A stretch of 64,000 nt of DNA, from assembly GCA_000991135.1 (NCBI GenBank), contig LBST01000003.1:1-64000 (forward strand). Reading direction: 5' to 3'. This document shows positions 1-8,192 of the stretch, in pieces. Origin of the DNA: Candidatus Roizmanbacteria bacterium GW2011_GWC1_37_12 (lineage in GTDB: Bacteria; Patescibacteriota; Microgenomatia; UBA1406; GWC2-37-13). Position numbers and translations under genes: made by a program. The notes below the pieces were generated by a model. It saw only the letters and a list, made by a program, of their open reading frames with translations, was not told where the DNA came from and made no database searches. How positions within the stretch are numbered: the stretch's first letter is position 1; every line of letters begins with the position of its first letter.

Positions 1-104
1 GGATACTTTAATCATACTAAAATTATGAAATATTAACTTTGGAGCATTATATCAATTTAAAGTAGTTAATTCAGACCCATTTTTTGAAACTTAAGCCTAA
101 ATAT

Positions 105-222
105 TAAACAGTTAAAAAAACTTATAAACGGTTAAGTATTAAACACAGAGAGAAATGTTTAACAGTTTAAGGTTTTAAAAGTTTGTTTAAACTTTAACCG
201 TTTAAGACTTAACTGTTTTATT
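105..222. repeat. AT-rich imperfect inverted repeat, family B3 (TTAAACAGTTAAAA / TTTTAACCGTTTAA)
   Basis: Left arm 'taaacagttaaaaaaacttataaacggttaagtattaaac' and right arm 'gtttaaactttaaccgtttaagacttaactgttt'; closely similar copy at 52116-52258. Confidence 0.75.
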
Positions 223-1114
223 CCTTAGTAGCGTATTCCGAAGACACCCAACCATCTGTAAAACTTCCCTCAACTAGACTATCTTTATTGTCATTAAACT
301 TAATCTTAAACCAGCCCGGTTTTTCCTCTAAAAACTCAAACTTCTCTCCTACTTTAACTTTTGCTGATTCTGTCGCGTCAATCGAGGCATCCTCCCTAAC
401 CCTCAACCAACCTTGAGGATTACTATTGATGGTAACAAAAGTCTTTCCCGAATCAACGGCGCTTTGAGTGGCTTCTTTTTCTACGTCGGCAAGTTGTTTC
501 TGACTTTGATCAAGAGCTAATTTAAAAGACGCATTAACACGATAGCCGGAATCAACATTGATCTTTTGAGTCCTCCGAAAGAACCCGGGCATAAAAACTG
601 ATAGTTCGTGATCACCTCTCAAGACGTCTTGAAGGACGAGCGGCGCGACGCCTTTTTCGTCATTGTCTAAGGTGACAATTGCCCCTTGAGGTTCGGTTTC
701 GACATAGATCTCGCCGAAGTTACTGTTTTTTGGCGGCTCCGGCATTTTCTGCGTCGTAAAAATCTCTCCAGCGGTAAATACGTCAGAAGATCCCAATTCT
801 CGGTTAACATAAGTCAACGCATTTTTATAGACATTAATTTTTCCATTCCAGGGAGCTGTTTCCGTCGCGGTTCCTTCGGGAATTAATTTCAGTAGGTACT
901 CGCCGACCTTGTATTTTTCCTCGTATGGAGTTTTACCCACCGCGGTACTATTGATAAAAACGCTCGCTGTCGGCGATGAGATTATTTTCAGTCTTCCGAA
1001 GGCGTTTTGCTTGTCCAAAATAAAAAACCTGACAACGACAAAACCGGCAAAAAGAAGAATTAAAATAAGAAGTAACATCAGCTTGCTTTTCATATCATTA
1101 TTATTGTATTCCAC
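218..1114 (-). CDS. PEGA-domain membrane-anchored protein with C-terminal SH3-like region
   Basis: ORF 298 aa; N-terminal TM; two PEGA-like segments (IISSPTASVFINSTAVGKTPYEEK, YVETEPQGAIVTLDNDEKGVAPLVL); C-term VKVGEKFEFLEEKPGWFKIKF SH3-like. Confidence 0.75.
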   Translation of the reverse strand: MEYNNNDMKSKLMLLLILILLFAGFVVVRFFILDKQNAFGRLKIISSPTASVFINSTAVGKTPYEEKYKVGEYLLKLIPEGTATETAPWNGKINVYKNALTYVNRELGSSDVFTAGEIFTTQKMPEPPKNSNFGEIYVETEPQGAIVTLDNDEKGVAPLVLQDVLRGDHELSVFMPGFFRRTQKINVDSGYRVNASFKLALDQSQKQLADVEKEATQSAVDSGKTFVTINSNPQGWLRVREDASIDATESAKVKVGEKFEFLEEKPGWFKIKFNDNKDSLVEGSFTDGWVSSEYATKE

Positions 1115-1127
1115 TTCAAAAAATAAT

Positions 1128-1997
1128 TCAACCCACCTTAATCAAAATCACCCCAAGAAGCATTATCAAACTCCCTATCCAGACTCCTTTTTTAGGTTTA
1201 TCACCAAATATCAACCAACCTAACAGTAATACGAAAAATACTTCAAGTTTCTTTACTCCGCTAACAAGAGCTAAAGAACCGTCTGTGATTCCATAAAGAT
1301 ACGACAAAGATAATATTGTATAAACAATCCCGCTAATAAATAAAATTCCAAGGTTCGATCTAAGATCTTTTAACCAAACAGTGTCTTTTTTTATCATATA
1401 TAAACTAATTATCACTGTTGAAATAATATTGCCAAATAAAAGATAAAGAGACTGATTTGCCGGATACATATTTATTATTGCAAATTTATCAAAAACAGAA
1501 CTTAAAACAAACATCGTCATGGCAATTAAATAAAATGATGCATTTTTATTAGTTAAGAGCAGTTTAAATGGCCTCAAGAAATCTTCTTTTGCTTCTTCAA
1601 TTTTTAGTAAATATCCTCCAATAATTATTAACAACAAACCAATAAGAGAAAAAGTTTTTAAAACTTCAGAGAAAAAAATTAATCCGAAAATATACTGAAA
1701 CAGAACACTAAAGAAGGCTAAAGGAACAATTTCAGACATAAGGCTGTTTTTTAACGATCTCAAGGCCAAGGTTTTTGCGAAAGAAAATAATATTGCTGAT
1801 CCAAAAGTTCCGATCCAAAACATAAAATTTAGTTTTGGAAAACCATCCTTAAATGACGGATAGATTAAAAATGGAATGGAAAAAGCAAACAAGGCCCATG
1901 AAACTAATGAAGAATTAATATTCTTTAAAGCCTTTTTGTTCAAAATTATAGATATTGAAGAAACAAAAGCTGAAAACGTCGCATACCAAAACCACAT
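1128..1997 (-). CDS. EamA/DMT-family transporter
   Basis: ORF 289 aa, about 10 hydrophobic segments, EamA-like C-terminus (GWLIFGDKPKKGVWIGSLIMLLGVILI). Confidence 0.75.
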   Translation of the reverse strand: MWFWYATFSAFVSSISIILNKKALKNINSSLVSWALFAFSIPFLIYPSFKDGFPKLNFMFWIGTFGSAILFSFAKTLALRSLKNSLMSEIVPLAFFSVLFQYIFGLIFFSEVLKTFSLIGLLLIIIGGYLLKIEEAKEDFLRPFKLLLTNKNASFYLIAMTMFVLSSVFDKFAIINMYPANQSLYLLFGNIISTVIISLYMIKKDTVWLKDLRSNLGILFISGIVYTILSLSYLYGITDGSLALVSGVKKLEVFFVLLLGWLIFGDKPKKGVWIGSLIMLLGVILIKVG

Positions 1998-2028
1998 ATA
2001 GTTTTTAATTTTACCAGAGAATCTCGCT

Positions 2029-2382
2029 TTAATCTAAGCTAACCGTAAATTTTTTTAGGTCTAAAATAAACCTGAGACCTGTTAAAAATTCTATTCCTAT
2101 TAATGCCTCCTTGCTTTTTGTAAAAAACCCGCTTACTACTTTATTAATATTTTTGTATCCAACTCTAATTTTATATAGTCCAACCGGCATAAGTGAACCA
2201 TCGGCCAATATAAATCTTTGCATAAAATTAGGTTTATCCTGAAAGTAATTTTTATATTTTATTGGTAAAATAATCCCGCCAGTAAATCCGGTATCTATAA
2301 AACAATCAATTACGAAAGATTCTTTTCCGTCAACTTTTACCTGAATATGAGGATTTTTCTGGATATCTAAATATGGATTCAT
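2029..2382 (-). CDS. retropepsin-like aspartyl protease (clan AA) family protein
   Basis: IDCFIDTGFTGGIILP matches the D-T-G motif of single-domain aspartyl proteases; 117 aa. Confidence 0.7.
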   Translation of the reverse strand: MNPYLDIQKNPHIQVKVDGKESFVIDCFIDTGFTGGIILPIKYKNYFQDKPNFMQRFILADGSLMPVGLYKIRVGYKNINKVVSGFFTKSKEALIGIEFLTGLRFILDLKKFTVSLD

Positions 2383-2383
2383 A

Positions 2384-2635
2384 TTAGAGACTCATCAGTC
2401 TACCCGCGAGTCTGCCTACTTGAGCTAAAAAGAATGTTGTATTAGGAAATTTCTTTTCTGCCTTATTCATAGCCTCAATTGGTGTTTTTCCAACAAAATA
2501 TTTCCCCGTTTTCACTTCAATTGTGACATAATAGCTTGGGTCGTATTTTTTTTCTATTAATGGCTTGATTCGATAATAAATCTTCTCTCCGCGATCTGCA
2601 ATTTGTTTCCCTTTTTTATCTATAGTGATTGACAT
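2384..2635 (-). CDS. small hypothetical protein, partner of the aspartyl protease gene
   Basis: ORF 83 aa, one base from the protease gene; DUF5678-like (YVTIEVKTGKYFVGKTPIEAMNKAEKKFP). Confidence 0.5.
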   Translation of the reverse strand: MSITIDKKGKQIADRGEKIYYRIKPLIEKKYDPSYYVTIEVKTGKYFVGKTPIEAMNKAEKKFPNTTFFLAQVGRLAGRLMSL

Positions 2636-2656
2636 ATGGAATAATTGTAGTATAAT
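2629..2656 (+). promoter_or_regulatory. consensus sigma70-type promoter (TTGACA-N16-TATAAT)
   Basis: TTGACA 2629-2634, TATAAT 2651-2656; overlaps the start of the divergent 83-aa gene. Confidence 0.75.
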
Positions 2657-2662
2657 GATTCC

Positions 2663-2801
2663 AAGTTTGCAATAAACTTATGAAAATACTATTCATTTCC
2701 AATTCGTCTTCAAGGAGACTCTTTGGGGAGGGTAGTATTTTTATGGCCTAAAGAGTAAAAAAAATTACCAATCCCCCGCCCGAAAAAAGGGCGGTTTTTT
2801 T
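2663..2801 (+). ncRNA. putative structured leader RNA / sRNA with intrinsic terminator, upstream of the 2.8-6.3 kb cluster
   Basis: Bounded by the consensus promoter and a terminator; 9-bp long-range helix AAAATACTA (2683-2691)/TAGTATTTT (2733-2741) enclosing hairpin GTCTTCAAGGAGAC (2706-2719). Also contains a 23-codon ORF (2680-2751). Confidence 0.45.
2776..2801 (+). terminator. Rho-independent terminator
   Basis: CCGCCC-GAAAAAA-GGGCGG followed by a T7 run. Confidence 0.85.
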
Positions 2802-2827
2802 ATGGTTATAAATTTAAAAAAATAAAT

Positions 2828-3172
2828 ATGGAACCAGGAGTTCATAAGAAAGGAAACGTATTATTAATTCACGTTCACGCAGATCAAAAGAATTTATCAC
2901 CTCAAGCGTTGCTTGGTGAAGGATATTCTTTTACACCTGAACCGTTAGGCGTATGGGCAATAGTAGCTTGTAATTTATTGACTACGATTTCCCCTCCAAA
3001 GAACTGGGGTAAAAAAATCGTTACTTGGTATCGCAAAATTCATGTTAAATATTACAAAAGCAGTTCTCAACATGAAATTGTTGATCCTCAAGCTCACGTT
3101 CAAGCTGCAGATATTTCATTCAAATTTGATAAATCCGTCGAAACTAGTTATGAACCTGGTGGAGGACGTTAA
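2828..3172 (+). CDS. hypothetical protein
   Basis: ORF 114 aa, first gene after the leader/terminator; no family recognised. Confidence 0.5.
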   Translation: MEPGVHKKGNVLLIHVHADQKNLSPQALLGEGYSFTPEPLGVWAIVACNLLTTISPPKNWGKKIVTWYRKIHVKYYKSSSQHEIVDPQAHVQAADISFKFDKSVETSYEPGGGR

Positions 3173-3189
3173 AAAAATTAAATAAAACT

Positions 3190-3345
3190 ATGGAAAACAA
3201 AAAATTTCAAATTAAAACAGAAAAAGTTAAAACAACGTTAAAAAAAATTGCCTTAATAGCTTTTGGGGCGTTGTTTTTAACAGCTTGTGAAATATCAATT
3301 AAATTGCCACCGAATGCTTGGAAGTTTACACATTTTGGCAGATAA
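3190..3345 (+). CDS. small putative lipoprotein
   Basis: 51-codon ORF MENKKFQIKTEKVKTTLKKIALIAFGALFLTACEISIKLPPNAWKFTHFGR; LTAC lipobox after a hydrophobic segment; absent from the ORF track. Confidence 0.5.
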   Translation: MENKKFQIKTEKVKTTLKKIALIAFGALFLTACEISIKLPPNAWKFTHFGR

Positions 3346-3348
3346 AAT

Positions 3349-5343
3349 ATGGATCGACAAAAACCAGAAATATCTAATTTTAACTTTAGCTTAAAACATG
3401 CGCTTTTAATTGGCGCTTATACTGGTATCGATCAATCACAAATAACTACGTTATTACCACAACAAAAACAAAAAATATATCTAGGTCTAGTTAAGCAGTT
3501 AGAATTAGTATCGTTTTTACATCAACCGAAACCTGACCAACCGCTACCAAAGGACGTTTTGAAAACGACTATAACTCATTTTACTAACACAAACCAGTTA
3601 TCTATAGATCAACTAATTGCTCAAGTAAATTCTATATTATTATTTGGAGAAGTTAGAGATATAAATGGCACCCCTGCTGAATCTTTACATAATGAGCTTA
3701 GTCACTTTTGGAGAATTCTAGGCTGGGAAGAACTCTCGGAGATAACAGAAAAATCAAAACATATACCAGGAACGCTTGATGATATTGAAGCTAATTGTGG
3801 TAATTTAATACGAACGATGACATTACTAAAAGAGTATTGGGAAGAATCAAAAATTGGACCAAAACTGGTTAATCCTGAAAAAAATATAAAAACGTCGATT
3901 GAGTCTACCGATGGATATGCTTTTGTAAGACAATTAAATTATCCTTATGCCTCGGCGATTGTTACCGGTCGGGACAAAGGTTATCCGAAGGCTAATGGAA
4001 AACAGGATTATAAAGAAAAAGCCCAATTATTAGAACAACTTTTATCTAAGTTTCCTGCCGAGTTTGCCTTTTTAGTTTTTGAATACTATGCCTTTACCAA
4101 AGGCTGGTCTACAGAAAATTACAATATAGCTGTTGCACAAGAATATATTGATCAACACGGAAATAGAAAAATAAAAGGTTACACAGTCGGTAGATTTGCC
4201 TTTTTGTTAACCCAAGACGCTGGGACTTCAATTATTTCTAACTCAGATAATCACGTTCCTGTTGGGTCTCCTGACAAAACAAGTGTTACTTCCTTTGACA
4301 TTGACGCTGAAGCAGGAAATGTTTTGTCAATTGTTCATGGAGAAACAGCTCGTTTTATTACAAGATTTCCAGATGTCTGTAATGTGCTCACAGGAAACAA
4401 AAACCAGTTAATTAACCTAACCAGTGCTTTAACAGTTGCTCACGAAAAAAAACCAATTGTTACTATTATTTTAGGAAAAGCAACAAAAAAGCAGGTTGTT
4501 GAAATAAATGAAGACGGAATTGACCAATCTCTTAGTAAAGTGGTGAAATTTTTGAGAACAAATAAAATAAACGTGGTTAGTTTAGAGGCTGGTCACATTC
4601 ATGCCGACCGAAAACCGACTAATTTACAAAAATTAGGTATAACAATTGGGGCAAAATTATACTCTCAACTTGAGCAAATGGGAATCAATGTCAAGAAACA
4701 ACCGATAATCGATGAAGACCATGTGATAAATAGTTTGGATTATGTAAGTTATCTAAATCTTATGTATTCTTTGGGGTACGACGCCGAAGAATTAATCTTT
4801 GAATCGTCACCTGTTATCCGAGAAATTGCTGTTGCTACAATAGTAACACTTTTATCTCAACAGCCCGAAAGCTTTTCTATGAATGGAAACGCATTAATAT
4901 TTAATGTTCCTGATACCGAGCTCCAAGTCGAGTTTATAAAAGATATAACCGAACCCGTGATTGAATTGGGTTGTGTTATTTTTGACGTTGGATTGAGTTT
5001 ATATAAAGCTTTTCCAGAACTTGAATATTTATATAGTAATGTTCCAGGTAAAAATATTCACCAAGAAATGTTAAAAATATATAATGAAAAGGTTTCTTCT
5101 GCTGAACGATCAAAGAGTTCAAAAGAAAAATTCCCTGTCAAAACTAAAACCTATAGCGAACTTGAAAGTCACGAAGGATTACCCCAATTACCAAGCAAAA
5201 ATATTGCTGTTTGTAATGTATTGGAAGGATTTTATGCGCCTCAGCAGGAAAAATTAAAAGCCGTACTCACTTCTCTTGGAATAGATTTAAATATAATTGG
5301 CATATCGATCACTGATCAAGGACTAAAAGTTAGTTTAAATTAA
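3349..5343 (+). CDS. large hypothetical protein of unknown family
   Basis: ORF 664 aa; no recognisable domain by eye; follows the small lipoprotein ORF by 3 bp and precedes the PLP-enzyme gene by 1 bp. Confidence 0.7.
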   Translation: MDRQKPEISNFNFSLKHALLIGAYTGIDQSQITTLLPQQKQKIYLGLVKQLELVSFLHQPKPDQPLPKDVLKTTITHFTNTNQLSIDQLIAQVNSILLFGEVRDINGTPAESLHNELSHFWRILGWEELSEITEKSKHIPGTLDDIEANCGNLIRTMTLLKEYWEESKIGPKLVNPEKNIKTSIESTDGYAFVRQLNYPYASAIVTGRDKGYPKANGKQDYKEKAQLLEQLLSKFPAEFAFLVFEYYAFTKGWSTENYNIAVAQEYIDQHGNRKIKGYTVGRFAFLLTQDAGTSIISNSDNHVPVGSPDKTSVTSFDIDAEAGNVLSIVHGETARFITRFPDVCNVLTGNKNQLINLTSALTVAHEKKPIVTIILGKATKKQVVEINEDGIDQSLSKVVKFLRTNKINVVSLEAGHIHADRKPTNLQKLGITIGAKLYSQLEQMGINVKKQPIIDEDHVINSLDYVSYLNLMYSLGYDAEELIFESSPVIREIAVATIVTLLSQQPESFSMNGNALIFNVPDTELQVEFIKDITEPVIELGCVIFDVGLSLYKAFPELEYLYSNVPGKNIHQEMLKIYNEKVSSAERSKSSKEKFPVKTKTYSELESHEGLPQLPSKNIAVCNVLEGFYAPQQEKLKAVLTSLGIDLNIIGISITDQGLKVSLN

Positions 5344-5344
5344 T

Positions 5345-6325
5345 ATGACTAAACAAAAATTAATCTGCATTAAATGTGGAAGAACTAATCCTAAAAAAAG
5401 TTTAAATTGTATATCTTGCAAAGGATTTTATTCTTTGTTAACAGTTGAATACTCTTCAAATAAATTACTTAACATTAAAGAACTCTATAACAATTATTTG
5501 CCCTATCATCTTTTTAAAGATAACGATTTCAAAAACTGTTCTTTAACTAAATTTAATAAAAATATATGGCTAAAAAATGAGGGAGAAAACGAAAGTAAAT
5601 CTATTAAGGAAAAAGATATTTTTGTTGGTTTGAAAGTCGCTTCTTATCTAGGCTATAAAAAAACATTATGCGTTTCAGGTGGAAGTGGAAAAAATGTTGT
5701 TAATTTTTTTCAAAAACAAGCTAACTTTCCACTAATAAAACTTTATTCTCCAAAAGGAGAAGACTACGAAAAAACTTTTAAACTTGCTTTGTATAACAAA
5801 AATAAAAACGTTTGGAATATTACTCCGGGTATAAACCCTTACTCTCAAGAAGGATCTAAAACTATAGCTTGGCAGATTATAGACTCAAAAATTGATTTTG
5901 AAACCATCCTTATTCCTTGTGGTAACGGATCTTCTCTTTGGGGAATATATAAAGGATTTTTAGAAGCTAAAGAACAAGGATTTGTCAAAAAAGTGCCCAA
6001 AATATTTGGAGTTGAACTAAAAAATGGTCCTATCGGAAAAAGTCTTAGAAGCGGTAAAATGGAAAAAAACGGAAAAATACTAAATTCAAAAGCTCATTCT
6101 ATCGATGTTAAAGAGAGTTTCAGCTTACAAAAAGCCGTAATGGTAATAAAACTAACAGCCGGAGGTATAATAAATGTTAGCGAAAAAGAAATTAATAAGG
6201 CTTATAAAGTACTCCATAAAAAAAAATATCTATCTAATTTTACAGCAGCAGCAGCATTGGCGGGTGCAAATAAACTCAAAAGATTTAATAAAATCTGCTG
6301 TATTTTAACCGCCGATGAGTTTTAA
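5345..6325 (+). CDS. threonine synthase-like PLP-dependent (fold type II) enzyme with N-terminal zinc ribbon
   Basis: CIKCGR..CISC ribbon; WLKNEGENESKSIKEKD (PLP-Lys region), SGGSGKNVV, IPCGNGSSLWGIYKGF glycine-rich loop. Confidence 0.7.
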   Translation: MTKQKLICIKCGRTNPKKSLNCISCKGFYSLLTVEYSSNKLLNIKELYNNYLPYHLFKDNDFKNCSLTKFNKNIWLKNEGENESKSIKEKDIFVGLKVASYLGYKKTLCVSGGSGKNVVNFFQKQANFPLIKLYSPKGEDYEKTFKLALYNKNKNVWNITPGINPYSQEGSKTIAWQIIDSKIDFETILIPCGNGSSLWGIYKGFLEAKEQGFVKKVPKIFGVELKNGPIGKSLRSGKMEKNGKILNSKAHSIDVKESFSLQKAVMVIKLTAGGIINVSEKEINKAYKVLHKKKYLSNFTAAAALAGANKLKRFNKICCILTADEF

Positions 6326-6361
6326 TAGTCTTTATTCCTATTTTTTGCTATCATAGTAACC

Positions 6362-8080
6362 ATGATTAAAAATAAAATTATTCAAAATTTAAAAACGGCT
6401 CTAAAAAAATCCGGCATTAAGGATGACTCCTTGATTGATCTTCAGCCACCAACCAATGCACAATTTGGTGATTACTCCACTTCAGTGGCCCTAAAGTTAA
6501 CAAAACTTTTCAAAAAAAATCCCATGGAAATTGCAGAAGAAATTAAGAAGAATTTTCCAAAGAGTGAATTTGTCGAAAAAATTGAGATTGTCAAACCAGG
6601 ATTTATAAATTTTTGGGTAAGTAACAATAATCTTCTCGACTTTGCTCAAAAAATAAACGAAGATAAATTCGAATTTCCGTCATTTCATCTAGGAAAAAAC
6701 AAAAAAATTATGGTTGAGTTTGCTCATCCAAATACTCATAAACTTTTTCATATCGGCCATTTGAGAAACATTTCTACCGGTGAATCAATCGTAAGAATTT
6801 TTGAAGCCGTCGGAAATAAGGTCATTCGAACAAACTATCAGGGTGATATCGGTTTACATATAGCCAAATGTTTGTATGGAATCCGTAATTCGCAATCCGT
6901 AATTAAAAAATTAAATAATTTACAGGAAAGGATTGAATTTATAGGTAAGATGTATACCGAGGGAACCAAAGCTTACGACAATCCAAAAGCTAAAGAGGAA
7001 ATCAACAAAATAAATAAAATGATTTATAATCAAGACCCGGAAATTCTCCCGCTTTGGCAGGAAACCAAGAAATGGAGCTTGGATTATTTTGACGAGGTTT
7101 ACAAACGGGTTTACAGTCATTTCGACCGTTTATATTTGGAAAGCGATGTGACAAAAAGAGGTCTGGAAATTTCCAAAGAAATATATAAAAAAGGGGTTCT
7201 TGAAAAAAGCCAGGGAGCGATCGTTTTTAACGGAAAAAAATACGGACTAGATATAAGAGTCTTTATCAACTCCCTTGGATTTCCCACCTATGAGGGAAAA
7301 GAGATGGGATTAGCAGAAAAAGAATTTTATGATTTTGGAGAACTAGATAAAAATATTCACGTCGTCACTCCAGAACAAACAAGTTTTTTTAAAATCACTT
7401 TTAAAGTCGAAGAGTTAATCAACGAAAAAAAATATAAAGGTAAGCAATATCATCTTATCTATGAATGGGTAAAACTTAAGGAAGGTAAAATGTCTTCCCG
7501 CGAAGGCAATATAATCGAGGCCAACTGGCTAATCGACCAAATAAAAACTAAAATCTTAGAAAGATTTAAATGCGATGAAAAAACTGCCGAAACCCTTGCT
7601 GTTGCGTCGGCTAAATATTCATTTCTAAAAAACAGTACGCAAACCATAATTCATTTTGATATCGACGAATCGATTGCTGTCGATGGAAATTCTGCGCCTT
7701 ATATCGTTTATACTTACGTCCGCTGCCAGTCGGTCCTCCGTCGTCATTCTGGCAAGGCCGAAGGCCGCGTCCAGAATCTAAACGACGATTCTGGAGTCGC
7801 TCCGCTCCCCAGAATGACAGAAAGTGAGTCTAATCTATTACGAAAACTTTATCAGTTTCCAGAAGTTGTTTTAAAATCCGCCGAACAATATTCGCCCAAC
7901 TTCATCGCCACTTATCTTTATGAGTTAGCGTCGCAATTCAATCTTTTCTATCAAAAAAATCCAATCCTCAAAGCCGAAAAAGAAACAAAGGAATTAAGAT
8001 TATTGATCACCCAAACAACGGCGAATGTTATAAAGAAAGGGCTGGAATTGCTGGGAATAAAGACGGTAGAGCGCATGTGA
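6362..8080 (+). CDS. argS: arginyl-tRNA synthetase (with in-frame repeat insertion)
   Basis: EFAHPNTHKLFHIGHLRN (HIGH), KEGKMSSREGN (KMSKS), NVIKKGLELLGIKTVERM C-terminus. Confidence 0.95.
   Translation: MIKNKIIQNLKTALKKSGIKDDSLIDLQPPTNAQFGDYSTSVALKLTKLFKKNPMEIAEEIKKNFPKSEFVEKIEIVKPGFINFWVSNNNLLDFAQKINEDKFEFPSFHLGKNKKIMVEFAHPNTHKLFHIGHLRNISTGESIVRIFEAVGNKVIRTNYQGDIGLHIAKCLYGIRNSQSVIKKLNNLQERIEFIGKMYTEGTKAYDNPKAKEEINKINKMIYNQDPEILPLWQETKKWSLDYFDEVYKRVYSHFDRLYLESDVTKRGLEISKEIYKKGVLEKSQGAIVFNGKKYGLDIRVFINSLGFPTYEGKEMGLAEKEFYDFGELDKNIHVVTPEQTSFFKITFKVEELINEKKYKGKQYHLIYEWVKLKEGKMSSREGNIIEANWLIDQIKTKILERFKCDEKTAETLAVASAKYSFLKNSTQTIIHFDIDESIAVDGNSAPYIVYTYVRCQSVLRRHSGKAEGRVQNLNDDSGVAPLPRMTESESNLLRKLYQFPEVVLKSAEQYSPNFIATYLYELASQFNLFYQKNPILKAEKETKELRLLITQTTANVIKKGLELLGIKTVERM
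7743..7818. repeat. in-frame palindromic element inside argS (GTCATTCTGG family)
   Basis: Outer arms GTCATTCTGG (7743-7752)/CCAGAATGAC (7809-7818); inner arms CCAGAATC (7771)/GATTCTGG (7787); related copy at 11689-11747. Confidence 0.85.
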
Positions 8081-8083
8081 AAA

Positions 8084-8192
8084 TTGACCTAATTAACCTA
8101 ATTTCTAATTAATCTAAATAATGACCAATTGTTCCCAATTGGGATTTGGATATTTTTTAGGTCAATTAGGTTAATTAGAAATTAGAAATTTT
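8084..8192. repeat. AT-rich imperfect inverted repeat, family B1 (TTGACCTAATTAACCTAATTTCTAATT)
   Basis: Left ttgacctaattaacctaatttctaatt, right aggtcaattaggttaattagaaattagaaatt; fills the argS-radA gap; similar copies at 12931-13057 and 39599-39707. Confidence 0.85.

Noticed and set aside
686-1223. Plus-strand ORFs 686-886 and 909-1223
   Set aside because: Antisense to the PEGA protein and the transporter end; no protein-like features.
2828-3345. Small proteins ending in ...EPGGGR and ...HFGR considered as RiPP precursors
   Set aside because: No leader/core signature, no recognisable maturase or peptidase/transport partner; the shared GR ending may be chance.
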